From an uncultured Collinsella sp. (GTDB taxonomy: Bacteria; Actinomycetota; Coriobacteriia; Coriobacteriales; Coriobacteriaceae), in contig CAUHFS010000030.1 of the NCBI GenBank assembly GCA_959605475.1, positions 1 through 29,956 on the forward strand: a stretch of DNA of 29,956 nt. The letters run 5' to 3'. The notes beneath the pieces are model-generated. The model was given only the letters and a program-made list of their open reading frames with translations. It made no database searches and was not told the origin of the DNA. Made by a program: the position numbers and the translations under genes. Shown here in pieces: positions 7,143-14,145 of the stretch (within the stretch, counting starts at the first letter, position 1; every line of letters starts with the position of its first letter).

Positions 7143-8410
7143 GCGAGCTCCTCCTCAAAGTTATCGATCAGGTTGTTGCCCAGGCGGACGACGGCGGCGC
7201 GGGTGCGCTCGTCAGTGGCGGAAAGCGCGGCGTCCTCCAGCTTGGCGCGGATGAACAGGTCCTCGGCGGCGCTTTGGTCAAGGCCACGGCAGGCGAGGTA
7301 GAACAGCTGCTCGTCGCGGACGTGACCGATCGTGGCGCCGTGGTTGCCGGCGACGTCGTCCTCGTCGCACAGGATGACGGGAACGGTCTTGTTGTCGACG
7401 CCCTTGTTGGCCAGCAGCACGGTTTCGCGCTCGGTGCCGACGGCACCCTTGCAGCCGTGCACGAGGTCGATGGTGCCGCGGTAGACCTTCTTGGACGTGC
7501 CGGTCAGCACGCCGTTGGCGTCGATCTCGCACTCGGTCTTGCGACCGCGGTGGCGCAGCTCGTAGTTAAAGTCGCGCACCTGCTTGCGGGCGCCCAGGTA
7601 ATCGGTATCGATGGTCACCTTGGCGGTATCCCCCAGCAGGTCGCCGGCAAGGCCGGTGGCGCTGGCGCCGGCACCCAGTGCGGTGTGCTGCACGTTGACG
7701 CGCGCGCCCTCGTCCAGGAACAGGCCGGTGTCGTCGAGTGCGATCCAGCTGTCGTCGAGTGTCTGGGTGCAGGTCACGTTGACGGTCGCGTACTCGTGAG
7801 CGCACACACGCAGCACGGAGCCCACGACACCCTCGCCGGCAACGGGGGAGTCCAGGGCTATGCGCAGATCGAGCGTTGCCTGCGGGCGGGTGACGACATC
7901 GATAGCGGCGATGGCTGCGGCGGCGTCGATGCCGCCAACGCGTACGGTAACCGTGGCGTGCTGATAGGCGGGCACGTCGATGACGATGCGCTTGGTGGTG
8001 TGATCTGCCAGATAGGTGTAGGCAGCCTCGCCCATGCCGGTCGCGAAGGCCTCAGCGGGGGAGAGTTCCTCCTCGAGCTTGATGGCGCCGGCCTGGTAGA
8101 CCGAGGTGGCGGGCACGTCGAGCTCGGTTTCGGGCGTAATGCGGGCGCGGTCGGCGGCGTCGCCGGGGGCGGAGGCGCGGTGCTCGGGGAAGCGCTCGGC
8201 CATGGCGTCCATGGCGGCGTCGAAGGCGTCGGCAGCACCGCGGAACTGCTCGTCCAGGCCCTCGACCTCAACGGCCTCGGCGGGAGCGGCGGCAAGCTCG
8301 TCAGAGAGCTCGAGCTTGGTCTGGTTCATCTTGAGCCAACCCCAAGTCGCCGCAGGCATCGCATTAACCTGCTCGAGCGTGGTAACAGCGGTGTTCGTGG
8401 TCTGTTTCAT
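7139..8410 (-). CDS. sufD: SufD, component of the SufBCD scaffold
   Basis: A 423-residue SufB/SufD family protein. The C-terminal beta-helix region holds NHGATIGHVRDEQLFYLACRGL, the typical SufD motif at the SufB/SufD interface. RKTECEIDANGVLTG is the core beta-helix part. It forms the SufB-SufC2-SufD complex on which clusters are built. The open frame extends upstream through sufB, but the real start is the ATG at 8410, where TAATG joins the sufB stop and the sufD start. The N-terminus, WGWLKMN, fits the family's opening helix. The N-terminal third is rich in alanine and acidic residues and poorly conserved. Confidence 0.93.
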   Translation of the reverse strand: MKQTTNTAVTTLEQVNAMPAATWGWLKMNQTKLELSDELAAAPAEAVEVEGLDEQFRGAADAFDAAMDAMAERFPEHRASAPGDAADRARITPETELDVPATSVYQAGAIKLEEELSPAEAFATGMGEAAYTYLADHTTKRIVIDVPAYQHATVTVRVGGIDAAAAIAAIDVVTRPQATLDLRIALDSPVAGEGVVGSVLRVCAHEYATVNVTCTQTLDDSWIALDDTGLFLDEGARVNVQHTALGAGASATGLAGDLLGDTAKVTIDTDYLGARKQVRDFNYELRHRGRKTECEIDANGVLTGTSKKVYRGTIDLVHGCKGAVGTERETVLLANKGVDNKTVPVILCDEDDVAGNHGATIGHVRDEQLFYLACRGLDQSAAEDLFIRAKLEDAALSATDERTRAAVVRLGNNLIDNFEEELA

Positions 8411-9822
8411 TATCCGATCGCTCCTTCCATCTCGAGCTTGATCAGGTTGTTCATCTCGACGGCGTACTCCAACGGCAGCTCCTTGGAGACCGGGTTGGCA
8501 AAGCCGTTGACGATCATGGTGCGGGCCTCTTCCTCCGAGATACCGCGGCTCATCAGGTAGAACACCTTGTCGTCGCCGATGCGGCCGATGGTTGCCTCGT
8601 GGCCGATGTCGACGTTCTTGGCGCGGATGTCCATGGCAGGGATGGTGTCGGAGCGGCTCTGGTCGTCGAGCATGAGCGACTGGCAGCTCACGGTTGCCTT
8701 GGAACCCTCGGCCTTGGGCGTGGCCACAATGGAGCTGCGGAACGTCTGGATGCCGCCGCTCTTGGAAATGCCCTTGGTCTCGACGGTTGCCGAGGTATCG
8801 GGCGCGTTGAGCACGACTTTGCAGCCGGTGTCGAGGTTCTGACCGGCACCGGCAAAGGTGATGCCGGTAAAGCTCGAGCGGGCGCGACGGCCGTTGAGCA
8901 CGCTCATGGGGTAGAGATAACCCACGTGGCTGCCGAAGGAGCCGCTGATCCACTCGATGTCGCCATCCTCGTCCACGCGCGCACGCTTAGTGTTGAGGTT
9001 GTACATGTTCTTGGACCAGTTCTCGATGGTCGAATAGCGCAGATGCGCGCGCTTGCCCACAAAAAGCTCCACAGCGCCGGCGTGGAGGTTGGCCACGTTG
9101 TACTTGGGTGCGGAGCAGCCCTCGATAAAGTGAAGGTCGGCGTCGTCCTCGACGATGATGAGCGTGTGCTCAAACTGACCGGCGCCCTTGGCGTTAAGGC
9201 GGAAGTAGCTCTGCAGCGGAAAATCGAGCTTGGTGCCGCGGGGCACGTAGACAAACGAGCCGCCCGACCACACGGCGCCGTGCAAGGCCGCAAACTTGTG
9301 GTCGGTGGGCGGGATGAGCGTCATAAACTTCTCGTGGATGAGGGGCTCCCACTGCGGGTCGTGCAGGGCCTCCTCGATGCCGGAGTAGACGATGCCCATC
9401 TTGGACGCCGTGTCCTGCATGTTGTGGTAGACGAGCTCGGAGTCGTACTGCGCGCCGACGCCCGCCAGGTAGCTGCGCTCGGCCTCGGGGATGCCCAGGC
9501 GCTCAAAGGTGCTCTTGATGTCGTCGGGCACCGACTCCCAGTCGTGTTTTTGGTCGGTGTTGGGCTTGACGTAAGTGACGATGTTGTCCATGTCTAGGCC
9601 CTCGATGGAGGGGCCCCACGTCGGGTCGGGGAAGCGATTGAAAATCTCGAGGGACTTTAAGCGCAGGTCGAGCATCCACTGCGGTTCGTCCTTCTTGGCG
9701 CTGATCTCGCGCACGATGTCGGGCGTGATGCCGGCGTCGAGACGCTCGAATCCCTCCTCGCCATAGGTGAAGTCGTAGAGGCTGCGGTCGATGTCCGCGA
9801 CCTCGGTGCGGTTCTTGGTCAT
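8410..9822 (-). CDS. sufB: SufB, cluster-building scaffold subunit
   Basis: A 470-residue protein, the usual SufB length. Visible hallmarks are VYVPRGTKLDFPLQSYFR, the EGCSAPKYNVANLHAG segment, IEWISGSFGSHV, and near the C-terminus GHEATIGRIGDDKVFYLMSRGISEEEA. SufB carries the nascent Fe-S cluster and contacts SufC and SufD. The start at 9822 has AAAGGGGCG upstream, 12 bases after the sufC stop. The gene is intact and strongly conserved, so the operon is likely the main Fe-S assembly route of this cell; no isc genes are seen in the window. Confidence 0.97.
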   Translation of the reverse strand: MTKNRTEVADIDRSLYDFTYGEEGFERLDAGITPDIVREISAKKDEPQWMLDLRLKSLEIFNRFPDPTWGPSIEGLDMDNIVTYVKPNTDQKHDWESVPDDIKSTFERLGIPEAERSYLAGVGAQYDSELVYHNMQDTASKMGIVYSGIEEALHDPQWEPLIHEKFMTLIPPTDHKFAALHGAVWSGGSFVYVPRGTKLDFPLQSYFRLNAKGAGQFEHTLIIVEDDADLHFIEGCSAPKYNVANLHAGAVELFVGKRAHLRYSTIENWSKNMYNLNTKRARVDEDGDIEWISGSFGSHVGYLYPMSVLNGRRARSSFTGITFAGAGQNLDTGCKVVLNAPDTSATVETKGISKSGGIQTFRSSIVATPKAEGSKATVSCQSLMLDDQSRSDTIPAMDIRAKNVDIGHEATIGRIGDDKVFYLMSRGISEEEARTMIVNGFANPVSKELPLEYAVEMNNLIKLEMEGAIG

Positions 9823-9834
9823 TGCGTCGCCCCT

Positions 9835-10635
9835 TTACGCCTGCTGCTCGGCAGCGGCGGCCTCGGCCTGGGCGCGCTGCTCGGCGGCCTCGCGCTCGAA
9901 GGTCTCAAAGCCGTTCTTGTCGATCCAGGGGATCAGCGAGGCGTCGTCCTCGCGCACGATATGGCCCTTGACCATAACGTGGACGCGGTCGACATCCAGG
10001 TGCTCTAGGATGCGCGTGTTGTGCGTGATGATGAGCATGGAGCCGTCGCAGCTCTTACGGTACGCGTCCATGCCGTGGCTGACGGTGGAAAGCGCGTCGA
10101 CGTCCAGGCCGGAGTCAGTTTCGTCCAGGATCGCGAGCTTAGGTTGCAGCAGCAGAAGCTGGAGCATCTCGACCTTCTTTTTCTCGCCGCCCGAGAAGCC
10201 CACGCCCAGCTCACGGTTGAGGTAGGCGGTATCCATGTTGAGCTCGGCCGCGAGCTCCTTGACGCGACGGCGGAACTCCTTGCCCTTCATCTCCAGGCCG
10301 GGGCGTCCGGCGATGCTGGCGCGCAAAAAGCTCGACAGCGGCACGCCCGGGATCTCGACCGGGGCCTGGAAGCTCAGGAACAGGCCGGCGCGCGAGCGCT
10401 TGTCGGTGGTGAGCTCGGTGATGTCCTGGCCGTCAAAGACGATGCGGCCGTCGTTGACCGTGTAGACGGGGTCGCCCATGACCAGGTGGCCAAGGGTGGA
10501 CTTGCCGGCGCCGTTGGGTCCCATCAACACGTGGGTCTCGCCGGCGGCGACGTTAAGGTTGACGTTGTGGAGGATGGTCTTCTCGTCCACGGAGGCGGTC
10601 AGACCTTCGATGGAAAGCAGCGGATTTGCGCTCAT
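9835..10635 (-). CDS. sufC: SufC, ABC-type ATPase of the SUF complex
   Basis: A 266-residue soluble ABC ATPase. Walker A is GPNGAGKST (residues 39-47), the signature is FSGGEKKKVE, Walker B is LAILDETDSGLD, and the switch histidine is in IITHNTRIL. It drives conformational change in SufB/SufD and has no membrane partner. The start at 10635 is preferred because GAGAGGGAC lies before it; the in-frame ATG at 10665 has no ribosome site. The last 18 or so residues are an Ala/Glu/Gln-rich tail beyond the normal end of SufC. It is the first gene of the operon, with a promoter and dyad upstream. Confidence 0.96.
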   Translation of the reverse strand: MSANPLLSIEGLTASVDEKTILHNVNLNVAAGETHVLMGPNGAGKSTLGHLVMGDPVYTVNDGRIVFDGQDITELTTDKRSRAGLFLSFQAPVEIPGVPLSSFLRASIAGRPGLEMKGKEFRRRVKELAAELNMDTAYLNRELGVGFSGGEKKKVEMLQLLLLQPKLAILDETDSGLDVDALSTVSHGMDAYRKSCDGSMLIITHNTRILEHLDVDRVHVMVKGHIVREDDASLIPWIDKNGFETFEREAAEQRAQAEAAAAEQQA

Positions 10636-10699
10636 GCTGTCCCTCTCTGTATATGGTGTACTCATGGGTGTACGAAACCCTAGGAATCTTCTCGGAATA

Positions 10700-10727
10700 A
10701 AGTTACTATGGGTTCGGCGTTAGTCAA
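10700..10727 (-). promoter_or_regulatory. Putative suf operon promoter
   Basis: On the minus strand TTGACT (10727-10722) is followed after 16 bases by TAACTT (10705-10700). The -35 matches consensus at five of six positions; the -10 is weak. Transcription would begin near 10693, about 58 bases before the sufC start. The -35 lies inside an inverted repeat, which suggests repression. Confidence 0.5.
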
Positions 10728-10743
10728 GGGAAAACCCGACTAA
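10720..10743. promoter_or_regulatory. Dyad over the suf -35: candidate Rrf2 operator
   Basis: TTAGTC (10720-10725) and GACTAA (10738-10743) are exact inverted arms, with an inner GGG-AAAA-CCC pairing. The left arm overlaps the putative suf -35. The hexamers resemble half-sites of IscR-type operators, which contain GACTA/TAGTC, but their order is reversed. The divergent Rrf2 gene next door is the likely regulator. Confidence 0.5.
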
Positions 10744-10765
10744 TCCACTCGACTTTTCTAGATGT

Positions 10766-10794
10766 GGGACAAAATAACCTGTTGTGTTTGTCCC
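10766..10794. repeat. REP-like palindrome, copy B
   Basis: GGGACAAA (10766-10773) and TTTGTCCC (10787-10794) with a 13-base spacer, the same geometry as copy A. Here the arms extend by two further bases on each side (GT/AC). It lies 66 bases before the Rrf2 start. Confidence 0.8.
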
Positions 10795-10809
10795 ACTTAC
10801 TTAAGATTT

Positions 10810-10837
10810 GGGACAAACAAACCTGGTTATGTTGTCC
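10810..10837. repeat. REP-like palindrome, copy C (one arm imperfect)
   Basis: GGGACAAA (10810-10817) with TTGTCC (10832-10837), the same geometry as A and B with two arm mismatches. The spacer contains AAACCTGGTTA, similar to the AACCTG of copy B. Upstream TTAAGATTT matches the sequence before copy A. It ends 22 bases before the Rrf2 start, where it could affect transcription or translation. Confidence 0.75.
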
Positions 10838-10859
10838 AAGATGCGATGGGAGGGTAGGT

Positions 10860-11291
10860 ATGCTCATTTCTTCTAAGGGCCGCTATGCCCTCCGACTGAT
10901 GATCTATATCGCAGCGCTGGGCGACGCCGAGGGCAAGATCGCTCTGCGCGAGGTCGCCGACCGCGAGCGTATCTCGCAAAAGTATCTGGAGCAGCTGGTT
11001 CGTCCGCTCATGAAGGCGGGCCTACTTAAGAGCGTGCGCGGCAAGGGCGGCGGCTACATGATGGCCAAGGACCCGGCCGAGGTGCGTGCCGGCGACATCC
11101 TGCGCGCCGTCGAGGGCAGCACGGCTCCGGTGGCGTGCGATGGCATCGACAACAGCTGCGCCCGCAGCGATCTTTGCTCGACCGTCAAATTCTGGCGCGG
11201 TCTGGACGACGTGATCGAAAAGTACGTCGACGGCGTGACGTTGGCCGACCTTGCTGCCGTCCCCGAGATCAACTTCGACATTAAGCTGTAG
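10860..11291 (+). CDS. Rrf2 family (IscR/SufR-like) iron-sulfur transcriptional regulator
   Basis: A 143-residue Rrf2 protein. The winged helix is near the N-terminus (SSKGRYALRLMIYIA, then REVADRERISQKYLEQLV as recognition region and VRGKGGGYMMAKDP as wing). Three cysteines, C93, C100 and C106, stand at C-x6-C-x5-C, close to the [2Fe-2S] ligand pattern of IscR. So the protein probably senses cluster supply and controls the divergent suf operon. The start at 10860 follows GGGAGGGTAGGT; an upstream in-frame ATG at 10764 would read through the repeats and is rejected. No suf gene is on its own strand; a toxin-antitoxin pair follows after eight bases. Confidence 0.88.
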   Translation: MLISSKGRYALRLMIYIAALGDAEGKIALREVADRERISQKYLEQLVRPLMKAGLLKSVRGKGGGYMMAKDPAEVRAGDILRAVEGSTAPVACDGIDNSCARSDLCSTVKFWRGLDDVIEKYVDGVTLADLAAVPEINFDIKL

Positions 11292-11299
11292 GGCTGCAG

Positions 11300-11587
11300 A
11301 TGGTATCTCTCGACAAGGTGTACAAGCAAATTGAGATTTTTGCTCGGGAATGTGACACCGAGAGGGTTGTGCTGTTTGGTTCTCGTGCCCGCGGTGACAA
11401 CTTGCCTAAGAGCGATATTGATATTGCTGTAGCAGGTTGCCGGGATTTCGACCGTTTCTCATATCTGATAGAGGAGCGTCTTGATACTCTTTTAGATATA
11501 GACGTCGTCAATCTGGATGAGTCCTTATCGCAGCAATTGCTCGATGAAATTGCCAGGGATGGTGTGATTCTGTATGAAAAAATATGA
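11300..11587 (+). CDS. mntA: MntA-like nucleotidyltransferase antitoxin (MNT domain)
   Basis: A 95-residue minimal nucleotidyltransferase. The catalytic motif GS-x10-D-x-D is seen as G27 S28 ... D39 I D41 in FGSRARGDNLPKSDIDI, and the third acidic residue is in LLDIDVVNLD. Proteins of this kind (HI0073/MntA) modify and silence a HEPN partner by transferring AMP groups to a tyrosine near its active site. The partner gene follows with a 14-base overlap. The start at 11300 has AGGG upstream. It sits only eight bases after the Rrf2 regulator, so readthrough from that promoter is possible. The gene is more AT-rich than its neighbours, which fits acquisition. Confidence 0.88.
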   Translation: MVSLDKVYKQIEIFARECDTERVVLFGSRARGDNLPKSDIDIAVAGCRDFDRFSYLIEERLDTLLDIDVVNLDESLSQQLLDEIARDGVILYEKI

Positions 11588-11993
11588 GAACTTTGCCAGC
11601 GCCTTGGCGAATCTTGAGGATGCACCCAATCAGGATCTTAGCAATGATTTTGTTCAGAGTGGATTGATTAATAAGTTCAACCTTCAGTTTGAACTGAGCT
11701 GGAAGCTCCTTAAACGTCTGCTCGAGTATGAGGGCGCCACGCTTGCTGCATCGGGGTCTCCTCGTGCCATCTTGAAGGAAGCCTACCGATTCTACGACTT
11801 TATTGATGAGGCGGCATGGCTAGAAATGCTCAGAGACCGCAATACGAACGTCCATATCTATGACAACAAGCTCGCTCAAGATTTGATTCAGCGTATCTTG
11901 AACGTCTATATCCCCGCTTTCTGTCAGTTGAGAGACGGGCTGATGGGACGCTACGGCGATCTTCTTCTGGTGCCCGACGACCAGTTTGTTTAA
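11574..11993 (+). CDS. hepT: HepT-like HEPN ribonuclease toxin (HI0074 family)
   Basis: A 139-residue helical HEPN protein of the group once called nucleotidyltransferase substrate-binding proteins. The active motif R-x4-H-x-Y is intact as R89-NTNV-H94-I-Y96; in characterised pairs R and H cleave RNA and the tyrosine is the AMPylation site. FELSWKLLKRLLEYEG and SPRAILKEAYRF are family blocks. Its start lies inside mntA, so the two are translated together, with the antitoxin first. A type VII toxin-antitoxin module is the most likely function. The gene looks complete; an AT-rich 137-base gap with a small palindrome follows. Confidence 0.86.
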   Translation: MKKYENFASALANLEDAPNQDLSNDFVQSGLINKFNLQFELSWKLLKRLLEYEGATLAASGSPRAILKEAYRFYDFIDEAAWLEMLRDRNTNVHIYDNKLAQDLIQRILNVYIPAFCQLRDGLMGRYGDLLLVPDDQFV

Positions 11994-12044
11994 TTCCTTT
12001 AGATTTCGCGGATTTCGCGGAGGGTTGTTGCCGTTTACCGAGGG

Positions 12045-12060
12045 GTTGTTGTGCAACAAC
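12045..12060. promoter_or_regulatory. Small palindrome upstream of the surface protein gene
   Basis: GTTGTTG and CAACAAC around a TG centre (12045-12060). It may be an operator or a weak stem at the end of the hepT transcript. GTTGTGCAAC also occurs just after the terminator at 14012. Function unknown. Confidence 0.3.
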
Positions 12061-12130
12061 GGGCGAGCTGCAATACTTACTCTTATCTTTGCAAACTGCA
12101 CTTTAACTACACCAATGCAGGGAGGATCTT

Positions 12131-13945
12131 ATGCAGCGCAAGCATTCTGCTATTGTCGCGGGCCTGACGCTGGCGCTTTCGTTTGGCGCCGTTTCCGTGC
12201 CGGCACCCGCCGCTGCCGAGGAGCCCACGCCGGGCGTTGCCTCGGATGCCACCGATATCGATAAGGGTCTCTACACCCAGCAGTCCTTCTCGGGCGTGCT
12301 GAGGTCGGTCCAGGGCGTTTCGTTTGTTAACGTGACCCCCGAGATGAAGTACTTTACCAAGTACGAGAGCCATGGCAACTATAACCAGGGCTTTTCGTAT
12401 GGCGACGGCTATAACGCGCTGGGTTATTACCAGTTCGACCGTCGTTGGTCGCTCATTCCGTTTATGAAGCAGGTCTACAACTACAATCCCGAGAAATACA
12501 GCATGCTCAAGGATGCGATTGATCGCGGCAGCGAGATTTCTAACACGAGCAATGCCATGTACGAGAACGCCCAGCTCACTGAGCTGGGCCGTATTGCGCA
12601 GGAGGCCTTCCAGGGCGCTTATAACACCGACCCTGCTGAGTTTTCGGCTCTGCAAGATGCCTATGCGTACAACTCGTACTATGCGGTGACCGAGGCGTGG
12701 CTCAAGAGCGGCCTAGGTATTGATATTTCGGGCCGTGCCGATTGCGTTAAGGGCATGGTGTGGAGCATTACCAACATGTGCGGCACCGGTGGCTGCAGGG
12801 ACTTCTTCCGTTGGGCGAATCTCTCCAACGATATGTCCGACCGCGAGTTTGTGACGGCGCTCTCCAATAGCGTGGTCGATAACGTTGCCACCAAGTTTTC
12901 GAGCCAGCCCCAGTATCATGAGGGCTGGAAGAACCGCTACCGCAACGAGCTGAAGGACTGCTTGGTTTATATCGCCGAGGACGAGGCCGCTGCCGCTGCG
13001 ACGCCCGTGCAGCCCGAACCTACGCCGGCGCCCTCGCCGACGCCTGATTCGAATGACGACTCGAGCGACGATGCCAACGATGACGGGATGGATGCGCCCT
13101 CGACCGGTGCTGACGGTGATGGCTCTGCTGATGGCACTACCAACAACGGCTCTACCTCGAACGGCTCCGATTCAAACGGCTCTGCTGCGGGCGATTCGTC
13201 TTCAAGCTCTGCCGGCAATACGGACAGCGACGCTTCTGGTTCGACCGGCGCTGGCACCTCTAACTCATCCACCGGCTCGAGCGATTCGTCCGTTGGCACC
13301 GGCTCTAACAACGGCTCCGGCTCTGACGCAACCCCTGGTTCCGATGCTTCCAAGGATGACTCGAATAAGGCGCCGGACGTTCCCGTTGCTTCGCCGGACA
13401 AGAAGCCTTCTTTCTCCGAGCAGCTTGGTTCTACGCTGGGCTCTTCGCTGATGGCTGGCGTCAATAACGGCTCGACCCAGAACAAGGGCAACTCTGATCA
13501 GGTTTCCACGGAAAAGATCGAAGCCGCAAAGGGCGACTCCAAGGACAAGGCTTCCGAGAAGACCGAATCCGATAAGGGTTCTAGCTCTGAGGAGAAGAGC
13601 GACAAGTCCGAACAGAAGAAGGGCGAGGATAAGAAGTCTGAATCTGAGGAGAAGGACAAGAGCAAGGCCGAGGGCGAAAAGAAACAGTCCGAAGACGACG
13701 ACAAGAGCGGTGCTGACACCCAGGTCCAAGAGCAAAATGACTCCAAAACGGTGACCACCACGACCACGACGACTACAACGACTAAGTCCTCGGGCGGCAA
13801 CATGCCCAAGACGGGCGACTTGATTGTGATGGCGAGCCTTGCCAGTGCAAGCTTGGCCACACTGGGCGCTACGTCTATCGTAAGTGGTAAGCATAAGCTC
13901 GATCAGCAGAAGAAGGCTTCTGGGGAGGACGGCTTGGAGGAGTAA
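12131..13945 (+). CDS. Sortase-anchored secreted protein with lysozyme-like N-terminal domain
   Basis: A 604-residue surface protein. Residues 1-29 form a Sec signal peptide ending AAA. About 55-285 is a globular domain in which FTKYESHGNYNQGF (E79) and ALGYYQFDRRWSL resemble the catalytic glutamate region and GYYQF block of lysozyme-like or transglycosylase-like hydrolases, so peptidoglycan hydrolysis is likely but unproven. About 285-430 is a Ser/Asp/Gly/Asn-rich stalk, then a Lys/Glu/Ser-rich segment (about 455-535) and a run of ten threonines. MPKTG (558-562), a membrane segment and KHK form a sortase signal with M in place of L. The start has GGGAGGATCTT. Seventeen residues after the positive cluster make the tail longer than normal. 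A terminator follows. Confidence 0.8.
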   Translation: MQRKHSAIVAGLTLALSFGAVSVPAPAAAEEPTPGVASDATDIDKGLYTQQSFSGVLRSVQGVSFVNVTPEMKYFTKYESHGNYNQGFSYGDGYNALGYYQFDRRWSLIPFMKQVYNYNPEKYSMLKDAIDRGSEISNTSNAMYENAQLTELGRIAQEAFQGAYNTDPAEFSALQDAYAYNSYYAVTEAWLKSGLGIDISGRADCVKGMVWSITNMCGTGGCRDFFRWANLSNDMSDREFVTALSNSVVDNVATKFSSQPQYHEGWKNRYRNELKDCLVYIAEDEAAAAATPVQPEPTPAPSPTPDSNDDSSDDANDDGMDAPSTGADGDGSADGTTNNGSTSNGSDSNGSAAGDSSSSSAGNTDSDASGSTGAGTSNSSTGSSDSSVGTGSNNGSGSDATPGSDASKDDSNKAPDVPVASPDKKPSFSEQLGSTLGSSLMAGVNNGSTQNKGNSDQVSTEKIEAAKGDSKDKASEKTESDKGSSSEEKSDKSEQKKGEDKKSESEEKDKSKAEGEKKQSEDDDKSGADTQVQEQNDSKTVTTTTTTTTTTKSSGGNMPKTGDLIVMASLASASLATLGATSIVSGKHKLDQQKKASGEDGLEE

Positions 13946-13978
13946 TCTTCCAGATCGTTTTCTATAAGAGTTTGGGAC

Positions 13979-14012
13979 GGGGTCCGGTGCGGCGGCATCG
14001 GGCCCCTTTTTT
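13979..14012 (+). terminator. Rho-independent terminator of the surface protein gene
   Basis: An 11-bp stem, GGGGTCCGGTG (13979-13989) with CATCGGGCCCC (13996-14006), including two G-T pairs and a six-base loop, followed by TTTTTT (14007-14012). A textbook intrinsic terminator. Confidence 0.93.
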
Positions 14013-14084
14013 GTTGTGCAACGATTTGTTATGCCCCCTCGGGGGTCTGTTGCTACCGCTGCCCGAAACGTTTGCATGTCGATA

Positions 14085-14112
14085 TTGTTGCGCTCTACCC
14101 GCTCGCTACAAT
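14085..14112 (+). promoter_or_regulatory. Possible promoter of the AAA-ATPase-like gene
   Basis: TACAAT (14107-14112) is a good -10, and TTGTTG (14085-14090) sits 16 bases upstream as a weak -35. The GTG start is 34 bases further on. Confidence 0.4.
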
Positions 14113-14145
14113 GGGCATCGTGCTGCGTTAGAAGGAGAGTTTACA

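Noticed and set aside
8411..8953. Upstream extension of the sufD frame through sufB
   Set aside because: SufB is conserved in that stretch, and TAATG at 8408-8412 gives the natural sufD start.
13053..13451. Alternative frames in the Ser/Asp-rich stalk region
   Set aside because: Simple-sequence DNA gives open shadow frames; only the secreted protein frame has signal, stalk and anchor.
12967..13800. Repetitive stalk sequence as a possible CRISPR or DNA repeat array
   Set aside because: Repeats are at the level of amino acids (Ser, Gly, Asn, Asp) with no constant repeat and spacer lengths.
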